Positions 26,326 through 35,712 of a stretch of 64,000 bases of DNA are shown one piece after another. Location: assembly GCF_016019935.1 (NCBI RefSeq), contig NZ_JAECMT010000002.1, positions 930,001 through 994,000 on the forward strand, given 5' to 3'. Each line of letters opens with the position of its first letter. Position 1 is the first letter of the stretch. The translations under genes and the position numbers were made by a program. Below the pieces are notes generated by a model. The model had not been told where the DNA came from, did not search any database, and was given only the letters and a program-made list of their open reading frames with translations. This DNA comes from Paenibacillus sp. GSMTC-2017. GTDB lineage: Bacteria; Bacillota; Bacilli; Paenibacillales; Paenibacillaceae.

Positions 26326-27276
26326 CTAGTATTCCTCCCTAAAACGTCTAGCAATATATTGGGCAAGAATATTAAGCAGGAACGTAATGACGAACAAAGT
26401 CATTCCGACTGCAAAGATAGATCCGTACTCAATGGAGCCATGTGGTGTATCTCCAAGACTTACTTGAACGATATAAGCAGTCATCGTTTGAATACTTTCG
26501 AGCGGATTAGCTGTTAAGTTCGGAGTCGAACCTGCTGCTAACGTAACAATCATCGTCTCACCAATTGCTCGAGAGAAAGCTAGAACTGCAGATGCTACAA
26601 TACCTGAGAATGCCGCTGGAACAACAATTTTTAGTGCTACTTCAAACCTAGTCGCACCTAGCGCATAAGCACCATCTCGAAGTGATCTAGGTACGGCCGA
26701 CATTGCATCTTCGCTAAGTGAACATACCATCGGAATGATCATAATACCAACTACGATACCTGCACTAAGTGCATTGAAAATGCCCGCGCTGCTAAATATC
26801 GTTTGAATGATTGGTGTCACGATACTAAGGGCAAAATAGCCATACACGATAGTTGGAACACCTGCAAGTACTTCTAATATTGGCTTTACTACTTTCCGTA
26901 CGGACTTCGGTGCATATTCGGACAAATAGATTGCGCTCGCAAGGCCGATTGGAACTGCTACTAAACATGCAATAACTGTAATGAGCAATGTCCCTCCAAG
27001 AAGAGGCAATATACCATAACTCGTTGGTGGAATAAGCGGTGACCACTTCGTTCCAAATAAGAAATCCATTACCGGTATCGTCTTAAAAAATTGATACGTT
27101 TCAGTTGCAAGTGTGACGACGATTCCTATCGTAGTTAGAACAGATACAATTGCACAAAGGAATAGCAACACTGGCATAATCTTATTCATCATGCTGACTC
27201 TCGTGTTCTTGAACGGATTGACCGCTCGCGGCATCGTTTGCGCTGTATCATTTGTTGATAGATCATTACGCGGCAT
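26326..27276 (-). CDS. pstC: Phosphate ABC transporter permease PstC
   Basis: 316 residues with a hydrophilic N-terminal extension (about 30 residues) and six membrane segments. The EAA loop reads [24 protein letters not shown] (near 210-230; only its key [12 protein letters not shown] part is needed to recognise it). It has an AAGGAGGG site before the ATG. A terminator-like hairpin separates it from pstS, so the permease genes probably receive less transcript than the binding protein. Confidence 0.96.
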   Translation of the reverse strand: MPRNDLSTNDTAQTMPRAVNPFKNTRVSMMNKIMPVLLFLCAIVSVLTTIGIVVTLATETYQFFKTIPVMDFLFGTKWSPLIPPTSYGILPLLGGTLLITVIACLVAVPIGLASAIYLSEYAPKSVRKVVKPILEVLAGVPTIVYGYFALSIVTPIIQTIFSSAGIFNALSAGIVVGIMIIPMVCSLSEDAMSAVPRSLRDGAYALGATRFEVALKIVVPAAFSGIVASAVLAFSRAIGETMIVTLAAGSTPNLTANPLESIQTMTAYIVQVSLGDTPHGSIEYGSIFAVGMTLFVITFLLNILAQYIARRFREEY

Positions 27277-27320
27277 ATAGCGACCCTCCTTAACATTTAC
27301 AATTGGTTAACATATTTGGC

Positions 27321-27353
27321 GAGAAAAATGTGATGTCCCACGAGACATCACAT
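27321..27353 (-). terminator. Attenuator between pstS and pstC
   Basis: A perfect 10-bp stem ATGTGATGTC/GACATCACAT with a 6-base loop, followed by TTTTCTC on the minus strand. It probably gives more pstS than pstCAB transcript, as seen in many ABC importer operons. Confidence 0.75.
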
Positions 27354-27385
27354 CATTCTCATCCACTGACTTGCTATCGTTCTTT

Positions 27386-28366
27386 TTATTGAAGTTTCGC
27401 TGCTTCTTCTTTATATTTGTCGTCTGGAAGCGATACATATCCAACTTCGCCTGCCATTGAACCAATGTTGTTGATATAGAAGCTCATAAATTCTTTCACT
27501 TCTGGACGCTCTAGATCCTTGCTACTTACGTAGACGTAAAGTGGACGGGACAGTGGTGAATAAGAGCTGTCTTTGATCGTGTCGTAGGTCGGTGAAATAG
27601 GGCCGCTACCACCATCAACTGGAACAACTTTCAATTTATCTTGATTCTCTTCATAATAAGCGAAGCCGAAGTACCCAATTCCATACTTGCTACCAGATAT
27701 TCCTAGCACAAGCGTATTGTCATCTTCGCTGAATGTGATAGTATCGGTATCATTGCGAATGCCTTCTTTATGAAGAATAGCTTCATTAAAGTAATCATAC
27801 GTACCAGAATCTGCACCAGGTGAGAACATCACAATCGGCTCTGCAGGCCATGAAGCACGAACGTCTTTCCACGTTTTCACTGTGCTGCCTGTTTTGAAAA
27901 TAGCATTTAATTCGTCTACTGTAAGATGGTCGATAAAGTCATTTTCTTTGCTTACGACAACTGTTAAACCGTCATATGCTACTGAAAGTTCTTTAAATTC
28001 AATTCCGTTTGCTTTACATTTAGCAGCTTCCTCTTCTTTAATCGGACGGGAAGCATTTGCTATCGCTAATTCGCCTGCGCAAAATTGTTTAAAGCCACCA
28101 CCTGTACCAGATACTCCGACAGGAACACGTACATCTGGCTGTTCAGCTCTGAACTCCTCAGCAGCTGCTTCTGTTAATGGGAATACCGTACTTGAGCCGT
28201 CTACTTTAATTTCGCCAGATAGTTTAACCGATTGTTCGGATGGTTTCGTCGTTGCCGTATTGCCGGTTGTAGCTCCATTACCACTGTTGCCACATGCTGT
28301 TGTAAACACCAACATTGCTGCCATTACTAATGTAAGAATACCTTTAACGTTTTTATTTTTAATCAA
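27386..28366 (-). CDS. pstS: Phosphate-binding lipoprotein PstS
   Basis: About 326 residues from a TTG at 28366 (GGGAG eight bases upstream; a GTG at 28375 is an alternative). The lipoprotein signal peptide ends LVFTTAC with the lipidated cysteine near residue 25. The binding protein has the phosphate-site motifs DGSSTVFPLTEAAAEEF (near 55-70), SGTGGGFKQFC and SPGADSGTYDYF (near 195-206). It captures phosphate outside the membrane and delivers it to PstCA. A PhoP-box array lies upstream. Confidence 0.95.
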   Translation of the reverse strand: MIKNKNVKGILTLVMAAMLVFTTACGNSGNGATTGNTATTKPSEQSVKLSGEIKVDGSSTVFPLTEAAAEEFRAEQPDVRVPVGVSGTGGGFKQFCAGELAIANASRPIKEEEAAKCKANGIEFKELSVAYDGLTVVVSKENDFIDHLTVDELNAIFKTGSTVKTWKDVRASWPAEPIVMFSPGADSGTYDYFNEAILHKEGIRNDTDTITFSEDDNTLVLGISGSKYGIGYFGFAYYEENQDKLKVVPVDGGSGPISPTYDTIKDSSYSPLSRPLYVYVSSKDLERPEVKEFMSFYINNIGSMAGEVGYVSLPDDKYKEEAAKLQ

Positions 28367-28413
28367 CTCTACCACTCCCCGATTAGGATGTTCTCTGTCT
28401 CGCTTACAAGTTC

Positions 28414-28468
28414 TATACTACTAATCGTTTGTTAATCGTGTATTCGTATTTTGTTATCGCAATGTTAA
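28414..28468 (-). promoter_or_regulatory. Pho-regulated promoter of pstS with PhoP-box repeats
   Basis: On the minus strand four hexamers follow at 11-bp steps: TTAACA, ATAACA, CGAATA (degenerate) and TTAACA (28430-28468). This is the Bacillus PhoP box pattern of TT(A/C/T)ACA repeats with about 5-bp spacers. TAGTAT, nine bases after the last repeat, may be the -10. Confidence 0.7.
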
Positions 28469-28490
28469 ATGTTTAAGGTGTCGAATATGC

Positions 28491-28496
28491 TATAAT
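28491..28496 (+). promoter_or_regulatory. Candidate -10 for the M20 gene
   Basis: A consensus TATAAT about 90 bases upstream of the M20 gene start, preceded by TG at the -16 to -14 region only weakly; no clear -35 is seen. Confidence 0.35.
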
Positions 28497-28588
28497 AGAT
28501 TTCGCAATAGACTAGAGTTAGAAGCGTCTAAGCGAACCTATTTAAATAAGAAGAAACAACTAGGAAAGATACGATGGAGGATGGAATT

Positions 28589-29779
28589 ATGTTAAACAAA
28601 CAAACCGTATTGGAATCGATAGATCAACATGCGGGTACGTTCCGCAACATATCACTTGCAATTGGTAACAGGCCAGAGCTTGGTCATGAGGAAGTATTTG
28701 CTTCTGGTTTGTTATGCGAGGAACTTGAGAAACAAGGATTTCATGTTGAACGGGGCGTTCTTGGCATAGCAACCTCTTTTATTGCTGTTCATGATACAGG
28801 TAAGCCCGGACCTACTGTTGGCTTCCTTTGTGAATATGATGCTTTACCTGACTTAGGCCACGCATGTGGTCATCATCTAATCTGCTCAATGAGCGCTATG
28901 GCAGCTGTTGGACTGAAGGCCGCTCTTGGCGATCATGGCGGTATCATTCGTGTATATGGTACTCCAGCAGAAGAAACAAAAGGTGCCAAAGTTCCAATGT
29001 CCGAAGCTGGTCTTTTCGACGATTGCGATTTCGTTCTTATGGCACATCCTTACCACTCTTATGAGAGATCAGGCAAGTCGCTTGCACTTGATGCTATTCA
29101 ATTTGAATATAGTGGTGTACCTGCACATGCTGCTGCAAGTCCACATGAAGGTGTTAATGCACTTGACGCAGTTATCTCTTTATTTAATAGTATTAATGCA
29201 CTTCGTCAACAAACAAAAAGCGATACACGCATCCATGGCATCATCGACAACGGCGGCGTAGCACCCAACATTATTCCAGATTACGCGTCAGCTAAATTTT
29301 ACGTCCGATCTGCTTCACGGGTCTATACAAACGAGCTAGTAGCAAAAGTGATGAAATGTGCGGAAGCTGCTGCTCTTGCTACAGGCTGTACATTGCAAAC
29401 GAGCAACTATGAATTTTCGTATGATGAACTTGTGACGAATGAAGCCTTATCAAACCAATTTAATCTCAATCTAATAGAAGCGGGCGTTTCACCAGAGGAA
29501 ATTGAGTCAGGAAAAGATAACGGGTCACTCGATCTAGGCAATGTATCTGTTCGTTGTCCTGCTATTCATCCGTACGTTAAAATCGTCGAGGAGCGGTTCA
29601 TGCTTCATACGGAAGCATTCCGTGATGCGGCTATGACAGAAAGAGCACTTGATCGAATGGTGTTCGGAGCTAAAATGTTAGCTACTACCGCGTACGATGT
29701 CTTCTCGGACTCCGAACTTCTTGCTCGAATCCGCAAAGAATTCGATGAGCAAGTAAAAGCAACAAGCAGTACTACTTAA
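28589..29779 (+). CDS. M20-family amidohydrolase/metallopeptidase
   Basis: 396 residues from the ATG at 28589 (GGAGG eight bases upstream; an ATG at 28574 is in frame but lacks a site). Metal-binding motifs are CEYDALPDLGHACGHHL (near 85-100) and TPAEETKGAK (near 128-137). The latter carries the catalytic glutamate pair. The dimerisation/lid domain follows (SGVPAHAAASPHEGVNALDA near 178-197). This is the M20D group that includes p-aminobenzoyl-glutamate and N-acyl amino acid hydrolases, so the substrate is probably an acylated amino acid or dipeptide. It leads a plus-strand gene set with a ThrE-type exporter. Confidence 0.85.
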   Translation: MLNKQTVLESIDQHAGTFRNISLAIGNRPELGHEEVFASGLLCEELEKQGFHVERGVLGIATSFIAVHDTGKPGPTVGFLCEYDALPDLGHACGHHLICSMSAMAAVGLKAALGDHGGIIRVYGTPAEETKGAKVPMSEAGLFDDCDFVLMAHPYHSYERSGKSLALDAIQFEYSGVPAHAAASPHEGVNALDAVISLFNSINALRQQTKSDTRIHGIIDNGGVAPNIIPDYASAKFYVRSASRVYTNELVAKVMKCAEAAALATGCTLQTSNYEFSYDELVTNEALSNQFNLNLIEAGVSPEEIESGKDNGSLDLGNVSVRCPAIHPYVKIVEERFMLHTEAFRDAAMTERALDRMVFGAKMLATTAYDVFSDSELLARIRKEFDEQVKATSSTT

Positions 29780-29789
29780 GAGGAACGTG

Positions 29790-30551
29790 ATGACCATTCA
29801 TAACCAGGAGCAAACCCATCTTATTACGCAAATCTGTCTGCTCGCAGGGAAAATTATTTTGCAAAATGGCGGAGAAACTTATCGTGTCGAAGATACAATG
29901 GCACGTATTGCGTCAGCCTACGGGATACCCAGCTCCCAAAGCTTCGTTACGCCAACAGGGCTCATATTCGCCATTGACGGCCATACGCAAATTACGAGAT
30001 TAATTCGTATTTCGGACAGATCTACTAATTTGCTTAAAGTGTCGCTTGTTAACGATATATCAAGGCGAATTTGCAATGGAGATCTTGAAGCAGAAGAAGC
30101 ACATCGATTGCTACAACAACTAGATGTCACTTCCTACGATTATTCCAATACACAAAAGGTAATTGCTGCGGTCATTGCCTGCGGATGTTTCGTCATTATG
30201 TTTCAAGGGACTTGGGCTGATTTTTTACCAGCGGCTTTTATTGGGGGATTTGCCTATTTATTTTTCCTTATCGCGCATTATTTTGTTCCGATTAAATTTT
30301 TTGCTGAGTTTTTAACATCTATCATGGTTGGCATTCTTGCTGTATTAGCCGTTTCTTTGGGACTCGGGCAAGATCTAGATAAAATTATAATCGGATCAGT
30401 TATGCCACTTGTTCCTGGCTTGCATATTACGAACGCCGTTCGCGATCTAATGGCAGGACATCTTGTATCGGGACTGTCCAAAGGTGCTGAAGCCTTCTTG
30501 ACTGCATTTGCAATTGGAGCCGGCATTGCGACAGTTCTGGCCTTTTATTAG
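29790..30551 (+). CDS. ThrE-type threonine/serine exporter, large subunit (YjjP/DUF1212)
   Basis: 253 residues. A soluble N-terminal part (about 1-115, with NGGETYRVEDTM near 30 and FVTPTGLIFAI near 55) is followed by five membrane segments, including MPLVPGLHITNAVRDLMAGH (near 203-222, the family motif). In Corynebacterium ThrE is one long protein; here it is split into this part and the next gene. Export of small amino acids is inferred from the family. Eight to ten bases separate it from the M20 gene, suggesting the exporter may expel an amino acid released by that hydrolase. Confidence 0.82.
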   Translation: MTIHNQEQTHLITQICLLAGKIILQNGGETYRVEDTMARIASAYGIPSSQSFVTPTGLIFAIDGHTQITRLIRISDRSTNLLKVSLVNDISRRICNGDLEAEEAHRLLQQLDVTSYDYSNTQKVIAAVIACGCFVIMFQGTWADFLPAAFIGGFAYLFFLIAHYFVPIKFFAEFLTSIMVGILAVLAVSLGLGQDLDKIIIGSVMPLVPGLHITNAVRDLMAGHLVSGLSKGAEAFLTAFAIGAGIATVLAFY

Positions 30552-30577
30552 ATTCCGCGGAAGGAGCATAACTGCTC

Positions 30578-31009
30578 ATGTACTTATTAGCTCAATTAAT
30601 AACTAGTTTTATTTCGTCCGCCGCGTTCTCATTTATATTCAATGTTCCAAAAAAACTGCTTCTTCATTGCGGTACAGTCGGTATGATAGGCTGGGGTGTC
30701 TATATTATTGGAACTCAAATAGGTATTGATACTATTCCAGCTACACTTGTTGCATCCTTTTTCGTGACAATAATTAGTCAGCTGTATTCCAAACTCAATA
30801 AAACTCCGATTATCGTCTTTAGTGTATCGGGCATAATTCCATTAGTTCCTGGTGGTATTGCATATGATGCGATGCGACATGTCGTTGAGGATCAATATGA
30901 TACAGCTGTTCAGTTAGCTGTCAAAGCATTTATGATTTCAGGTGCAATTGCGATTGGACTTGTCTTCTCAGAAGTTATCAACCAGATTATTCGCAGATCG
31001 GGACGCTGA
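30578..31009 (+). CDS. ThrE-type exporter, small subunit (YjjB/DUF3815)
   Basis: 143 residues, almost entirely four membrane segments. SGIIPLVPGGIAYDAMRH (near 88-105) repeats the PLVPG motif of its partner and marks the second half of a ThrE transporter. It follows the large subunit by 26 bases. Together the two rebuild the full 10-segment exporter. Confidence 0.82.
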   Translation: MYLLAQLITSFISSAAFSFIFNVPKKLLLHCGTVGMIGWGVYIIGTQIGIDTIPATLVASFFVTIISQLYSKLNKTPIIVFSVSGIIPLVPGGIAYDAMRHVVEDQYDTAVQLAVKAFMISGAIAIGLVFSEVINQIIRRSGR

Positions 31010-31023
31010 GGGAGGCTGGAACA

Positions 31024-31890
31024 GTGGAAGCATTCAATGAGAAGGTCGCTTACGAAAATCCACTTTTATCACTGAGGATCTTCCGAACGATAAGGCATAG
31101 TCCTGCATTTACGAATTGGCATTTTCACAAGCAATTAGAGTTTCTTCTTATATTGGAAGGTAATTTGGATGTTTATCTAGCAGAAGAGACGTATCATCTC
31201 GGAGCTGGTGACCTATTTTTGCTCGGAGCATCAGAGCTTCATCGTGATCGTAGTACGAATCACCTTGACTATATCGTGTTGCAATTCGATTTAGAGCAGT
31301 TTTTTGATCATAGCTCAATCCCTTATATGCGATATTTCTCTGAAACACATGTTCCATTAAGCCAAGCAAACTACATTTTCGAAGAAAACAAATTTATTAA
31401 ATCACAAACTGCTTCTTGTATTGAGCAAATTTTAAAAGAAGCTAGTCTCAAGCAAACGGGATATGAGCTCGCAGTTAGCATTCTAATCAAACAAATTATG
31501 TTACACCTTCTTCGGGGTGACACCCGTAAAGTGCTCATTGAGCAAGACAACTTCGATAAAGCTAGGCTCAAGCCCGTTTTGGATTATATAGAAAATCATT
31601 TGACAGAACGTATTAGTGTTGAGGTCGTTTGTAAAATCGCCAACATGAGCTATTACTATTTCGTTAAATTTTTCAAAAAAACGATTGGCCTATCCTTCAC
31701 AGAATATGTAAACTATCGTAAAGTAAAGTCGGCCGAACGGATGTTGTTAACAAAAGATTTGAGCATATCTGAAGTTGGTGAAAGAATTGGAATGCCTAAT
31801 ATGGCTCATTTCTACAAAATGTTCAAAAAATATAATGATTGCTCGCCGAAACAATTCCAGCGGAAAATGCTCATGTGGCAAAAGACTTAG
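31024..31890 (+). CDS. AraC-family transcriptional regulator with cupin sensor domain
   Basis: 288 residues from a GTG start with GGGAGG nearby. An N-terminal cupin domain (about 10-90; NWHFHKQLEFLLILEG, GDLFLLGASELH) should bind a small ligand. The C-terminal double helix-turn-helix (about 185-285) has ISVEVVCKIANMSYYYFVKFFKK and LSISEVGERIGMPNMAHFYKMFKK, in part the classical AraC signature. It follows the exporter genes by 14 bases and probably controls that operon. A bidirectional terminator follows. Confidence 0.88.
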   Translation: MEAFNEKVAYENPLLSLRIFRTIRHSPAFTNWHFHKQLEFLLILEGNLDVYLAEETYHLGAGDLFLLGASELHRDRSTNHLDYIVLQFDLEQFFDHSSIPYMRYFSETHVPLSQANYIFEENKFIKSQTASCIEQILKEASLKQTGYELAVSILIKQIMLHLLRGDTRKVLIEQDNFDKARLKPVLDYIENHLTERISVEVVCKIANMSYYYFVKFFKKTIGLSFTEYVNYRKVKSAERMLLTKDLSISEVGERIGMPNMAHFYKMFKKYNDCSPKQFQRKMLMWQKT

Positions 31891-31913
31891 TACGTATATT
31901 ATTACTTGGCAAT

Positions 31914-31957
31914 AAAAAAACTCGCATCCCTAAGCTTTAGGGTTTGCGAGTTTTTTT
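31914..31957. terminator. Bidirectional terminator shared by the AraC gene and phoP
   Basis: A long stem (ACTCGCA..CCCTAA with TTAGGG..TGCGAGT) flanked by seven A on one side and seven T on the other, so it works on both strands. On the minus strand it begins inside the last codons of phoP and contains its stop codon. Confidence 0.85.
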
Positions 31958-32652
31958 GGCATGACAACTTTATAACCTACACCACGGATTGATTCGATCT
32001 GTACCGATTGCTGGCCAAGCTCCAGCTTCTTACGTAATGAGCTAACATGAACGTCAACCGTTCGCTGTCCTCCGATATAATCAAAACCCCAAACAACGTT
32101 CATTAAATCGTCGCGTGTAATGACCATCCCAGGTCGCTGAACGAGATAGAGTAATACTTCAAATTCTTTCGGTCTTAGCTGAATGGCATCTCCACCCACG
32201 ATAACTTCATATTTTTCTGGATAGATGCTCAATTCTCCAATAGTTATAACCTTTTCGTTCGTAAGAACAGGAGCAGCTTCTTCTTGCTGTGTACGTCTAA
32301 GAACGGCAGAAACGCGTGCGAGTAGCTCAGCAACACCAAATGGCTTCGTAATGTAATCATCAGCACCATGCTTAAGACCTTGCACAACTTCTTCCTCCGC
32401 ATTTCGAGCGGTCAAAATAATGACAGGTGTTCGAACTCTATTTTGGCGAAGGCGATTAAGCACCTCAAATCCGTTTAAACCCGGTAACATAATATCCAGT
32501 ATGATCAAATCAAAGTTTCCTTGAATTGCCGTTTGCAACCCTTCCCCACCATGATCGATCACAGTCGTCTCATAACCTTCTTGCTTTAAATTATAGGACA
32601 ACAATCTCGCTAACGTCGGTTCGTCTTCTATTACTAGCACTTTATGCGACAT
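31930..32652 (-). CDS. phoP: Phosphate-response regulator PhoP (OmpR family)
   Basis: 240 residues from the ATG at 32652 (GGAGG six bases upstream). Receiver domain (about 1-120): acidic pair VIEDE, phosphorylated aspartate in LIILDIMLPG (near 53), switch threonine in ILTARN and lysine in YITKPF. C-terminal winged helix (about 140-235; LRPKEFEVLLYL and RTVDVHVSSLRKKL). It should bind the TTAACA repeats upstream of pstS. The kinase gene lies upstream in the transcript, the reverse of the usual phoP-phoR order. The terminator overlaps its stop codon. Confidence 0.88.
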   Translation of the reverse strand: MSHKVLVIEDEPTLARLLSYNLKQEGYETTVIDHGGEGLQTAIQGNFDLIILDIMLPGLNGFEVLNRLRQNRVRTPVIILTARNAEEEVVQGLKHGADDYITKPFGVAELLARVSAVLRRTQQEEAAPVLTNEKVITIGELSIYPEKYEVIVGGDAIQLRPKEFEVLLYLVQRPGMVITRDDLMNVVWGFDYIGGQRTVDVHVSSLRKKLELGQQSVQIESIRGVGYKVVMPKKLANPKA

Positions 32653-32762
32653 ATTGACCTCCAAAACTAGGCAGAAGGAAGCATACTGCTACTCCACCCT
32701 GCATTTTCATATCATTAATTCATTTAGTGTATCATGGTTTACTTAATTAATGGTAACCCTTT

Positions 32763-34541
32763 TTATTGAATGATTGGCAGTTCTATGATGAAGGTAGTAC
32801 CTGCACCCGATGTGCTATCTACAGAAATCGTTCCTTTGTGCAGCTCTACTAAATGTTTCACAATGGATAAACCAAGCCCTGTCCCGCCTGAACTGCGTGA
32901 ACGAGCTTTGTCCACACGATAGAATCGTTCAAATATACGAGGTAAATCTTTTCTTGGAATTCCAATACCCGTATCTTTTATTTGGATTCGGATGTGGTCC
33001 ATATCCGACGCATCTACCGTGACAGATACACGACCACCCTCTGGCGTATAATTAATACCGTTCGACAATAAGTTCATCATAATTTGGCGCAAACGATCTT
33101 CATCTGCTTCAACGAACAGACCTGCTTCAATATTTTTATCTAACTGGATTCCCTTCAGCTTTGCTTCTGATTCAAGTAGTCTGAACGTATTCGCTATAAA
33201 CGTATCAAGCTCCACAGGTGAGAATATGAGCGGTACACGGCGAGATTCAATCTTCGACAGCTCCAATATATCTCCGATCAAACGGTTTAATCGTTCGCTT
33301 TCATCATAAATAATTTGCAGGAATGATCTCGTCGTTTCTTCATCTTTAACAGCCCCGCCGAGCAAAGTCTCTGCAAAACCTTTTACTGCTGTGATTGGTG
33401 TCTTAAGTTCATGTGAGACGTTAGCGACAAACTCACTTCTCATTCGTTCTAGTCTACGTATTGCGGACACGTCTTGCAGCACAAGAAGCACACCACCGAA
33501 TGCACCTGGACCACTTTGGCTGATTGGCACTAGATTGAGCTCAAGCAATCGCTCCTCTGGGAAATAAAACGTAATTTCTTCCCTAATATGTCTTCTTGTA
33601 TCAAGTGATTCCTGAATGATTTGCGCGAGCTCATATTGCTGCTTTGCCTCGACAAAATGTCTTCCTACTAGCTCACGCGCTGAGAAACCAAGCACTTCCT
33701 CTGCTCTTCGGTTCATAAGCAATATTTGTCCTTGCGCATCAATCATTACGATACCATTGATCATATTTGCCAGAACGCTCTCTAGCTGACTTTCATTTTG
33801 TTTAATTTGGGTCATCTGGACTTGCAGACTGTCTGCCATTGCATTAATAGCAGTTCCAAGCTCGCCAATTTCATTTTGTTTCGTCACTTTAACACGAGCT
33901 TGATAGTCCATATTTTTAATTCGTTTTGCTACTTTTGTAATTTGATCAAGCGGTCTAGTTAGTCCAAGGGCAATACGATAACTAACTAGAGCAGCGAAAA
34001 TAAATAAAAAGATCAGGCCACCGATCATTACCATAGTCAATTTACCTATGCTTTGATCCACCTCGTCCAAACTTTTCGCCATTCGTATAATATAAGGAGT
34101 TGTAGCAGTGTCTATTTGTACTGGAATAGCGACATAAATCATACTCTGATCCATCGTCTCACTAGGTCTAACAGTTCTACCGATACCCGTTGTGTAAGCT
34201 GCTTGTACTTCTTCTCGTTCTAGATGATTATCCATCTCTCGGGCATTATAATCGGAGTCACCAATTACTATCCCGTCACTGCGAATAAACGTTACACGAG
34301 CTTCTGTGTACTGTTTAAGCTCTTTAGCCTCGTTCGTATAATAATCAATCATTTCTTCGACGTTACCGGACCGCCACTCGGTCTTTGCTGCAATAAGCCT
34401 CATTTCACGAACCATATTATCTTCTAATGCATTAATATGATTATTTTTAAAAGTGCCTATCATTAATATTCCCGCTGCCAATACAGAAAAGGCTACCATT
34501 GCAATCATAATAAATGTTAATCTCGTTCGAAAGCTATTCAA
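32763..34541 (-). CDS. phoR: Sensor histidine kinase PhoR-like
   Basis: 592 residues. Membrane segments at about 8-28 and 165-190 enclose a sensor domain of about 135 residues. Then HAMP (about 190-240), PAS (about 255-360; IVMIDAQGQILLMNRRAEEV), HisKA with the phospho-accepting histidine in FVANVSHELKTP (near 375), and HATPase (N box LLSNGINYTPEGG; G1 DTGIGIP; G2 SGGTGLGLSI). The architecture is that of Bacillus PhoR. The gap to phoP is 110 bp without a clear terminator, so the two are probably co-transcribed. A WalK-like role is less likely because no yycHI-type genes are near. Confidence 0.85.
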   Translation of the reverse strand: MNSFRTRLTFIMIAMVAFSVLAAGILMIGTFKNNHINALEDNMVREMRLIAAKTEWRSGNVEEMIDYYTNEAKELKQYTEARVTFIRSDGIVIGDSDYNAREMDNHLEREEVQAAYTTGIGRTVRPSETMDQSMIYVAIPVQIDTATTPYIIRMAKSLDEVDQSIGKLTMVMIGGLIFLFIFAALVSYRIALGLTRPLDQITKVAKRIKNMDYQARVKVTKQNEIGELGTAINAMADSLQVQMTQIKQNESQLESVLANMINGIVMIDAQGQILLMNRRAEEVLGFSARELVGRHFVEAKQQYELAQIIQESLDTRRHIREEITFYFPEERLLELNLVPISQSGPGAFGGVLLVLQDVSAIRRLERMRSEFVANVSHELKTPITAVKGFAETLLGGAVKDEETTRSFLQIIYDESERLNRLIGDILELSKIESRRVPLIFSPVELDTFIANTFRLLESEAKLKGIQLDKNIEAGLFVEADEDRLRQIMMNLLSNGINYTPEGGRVSVTVDASDMDHIRIQIKDTGIGIPRKDLPRIFERFYRVDKARSRSSGGTGLGLSIVKHLVELHKGTISVDSTSGAGTTFIIELPIIQ

Positions 34542-34626
34542 TCTGTTTCACTCCTTAACCGATAACTGCTATTTAGATTCGACGGCTGTTGTCAGCCTTC
34601 GATTATTATTTGTTGTTTTACTACGT

Positions 34627-35604
34627 TTATGTTACATGTGTCTGCCCAGTTCCGCTACTTTTCTCTTTGTTAAGTTTTTGTAAAACGTAATGATGGACAG
34701 TAGCTAACGGTTGTTGAATTAATATCGATAACACCACTGGTACTGCTGCAAGTGGACTGAAATACGTTAGTGCAAGTACAATTCCGAGTGAAATGTTTCG
34801 CATTCCAGTAGCGTAGGAAACTGTAATTTGCAGCTGCCTATCCCGATAACCAACTGTACCAACAAATCCAAGTGCATAACATAAACCTACTAATACAATG
34901 ACAACTGGCACCAAAATGTACATATCTTGTTTTAGTTGATCAACAAAAGGTGCGATTGCTGAAGCATTCAGCGACACAACACCTACAAAACATAGTTTAG
35001 AAATCGGGGCTGTATATGGCTTAACCTGATCCTGAATTTTCCCCTTTGACCATTCGTTCAAGGCTACGCCTATAATCGTTGGCAAGACGATCAAAATCGT
35101 CAAATCAAGCATGAGCGGTCCCACCTTAACCTCTATTGCCGATTTAAAAAACAGTTGAATAACAGCAGGTACAACTAGCGGACTAAGCATAGAATCCAGT
35201 ACAACCATCGCAAGCACAAGAGGAACGTTCCCTCCTGACATACTCACCCATAATACCGTAGATATGCCTAGCGGTATAATCGTAAACAGTACTAACCCAA
35301 TAACATATGGCGAATCCATTCCAAATATAGCTGCACCTACCCCATACGCAACTAATGGTGAGATGATATGTGCCAAAATGAATGTAAGTCCCATAATACG
35401 CGGCTTCTTCATTACTACCTTTAGCTCACCGAGTCCGCAACCTATTGCCATCGTAAGAGTGACGAATGCAAACATATAAGGTACAGCATGAATCATTGGC
35501 TTCAGAGAAGCTGCAAATATAAATCCAAGTACGAGTGATCCGGGAATAATAAGAAACATCCACTTTTCAAAATATGAGTTAAATGCTAGTCCGAGCCTAC
35601 GCAC
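34627..35604 (-). CDS. Bile acid:sodium symporter (BASS) family transporter
   Basis: 325 residues with about ten membrane segments, the BASS fold. Family motifs include FTIIPLGISTVLWVSMSGGN (near 105-124) and the crossover region YATGMRNISLGIVLAL (near 265-280). BASS proteins use the sodium gradient to move organic acids; bacterial members carry bile acids, pantoate or other acids. A GTG start has GAGGG six bases upstream. The neighbours (phoR downstream, an HD phosphohydrolase divergent) do not point to a substrate. Confidence 0.85.
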   Translation of the reverse strand: MRRLGLAFNSYFEKWMFLIIPGSLVLGFIFAASLKPMIHAVPYMFAFVTLTMAIGCGLGELKVVMKKPRIMGLTFILAHIISPLVAYGVGAAIFGMDSPYVIGLVLFTIIPLGISTVLWVSMSGGNVPLVLAMVVLDSMLSPLVVPAVIQLFFKSAIEVKVGPLMLDLTILIVLPTIIGVALNEWSKGKIQDQVKPYTAPISKLCFVGVVSLNASAIAPFVDQLKQDMYILVPVVIVLVGLCYALGFVGTVGYRDRQLQITVSYATGMRNISLGIVLALTYFSPLAAVPVVLSILIQQPLATVHHYVLQKLNKEKSSGTGQTHVT

Positions 35605-35712
35605 ACTGATCCCTCATTCATATCATCTAGTCGCAATCTTTGATAAGCCTTATAATAGCATAGACACAGTCTTGGTAGAACACTTCCTACAAAAGAGAAT
35701 AGGTGGTGCATA

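Noticed and set aside
29918..30526. Minus-strand frames inside the ThrE-type exporter gene
   Set aside because: They are antisense to a membrane protein with conserved motifs; no start signals are seen.
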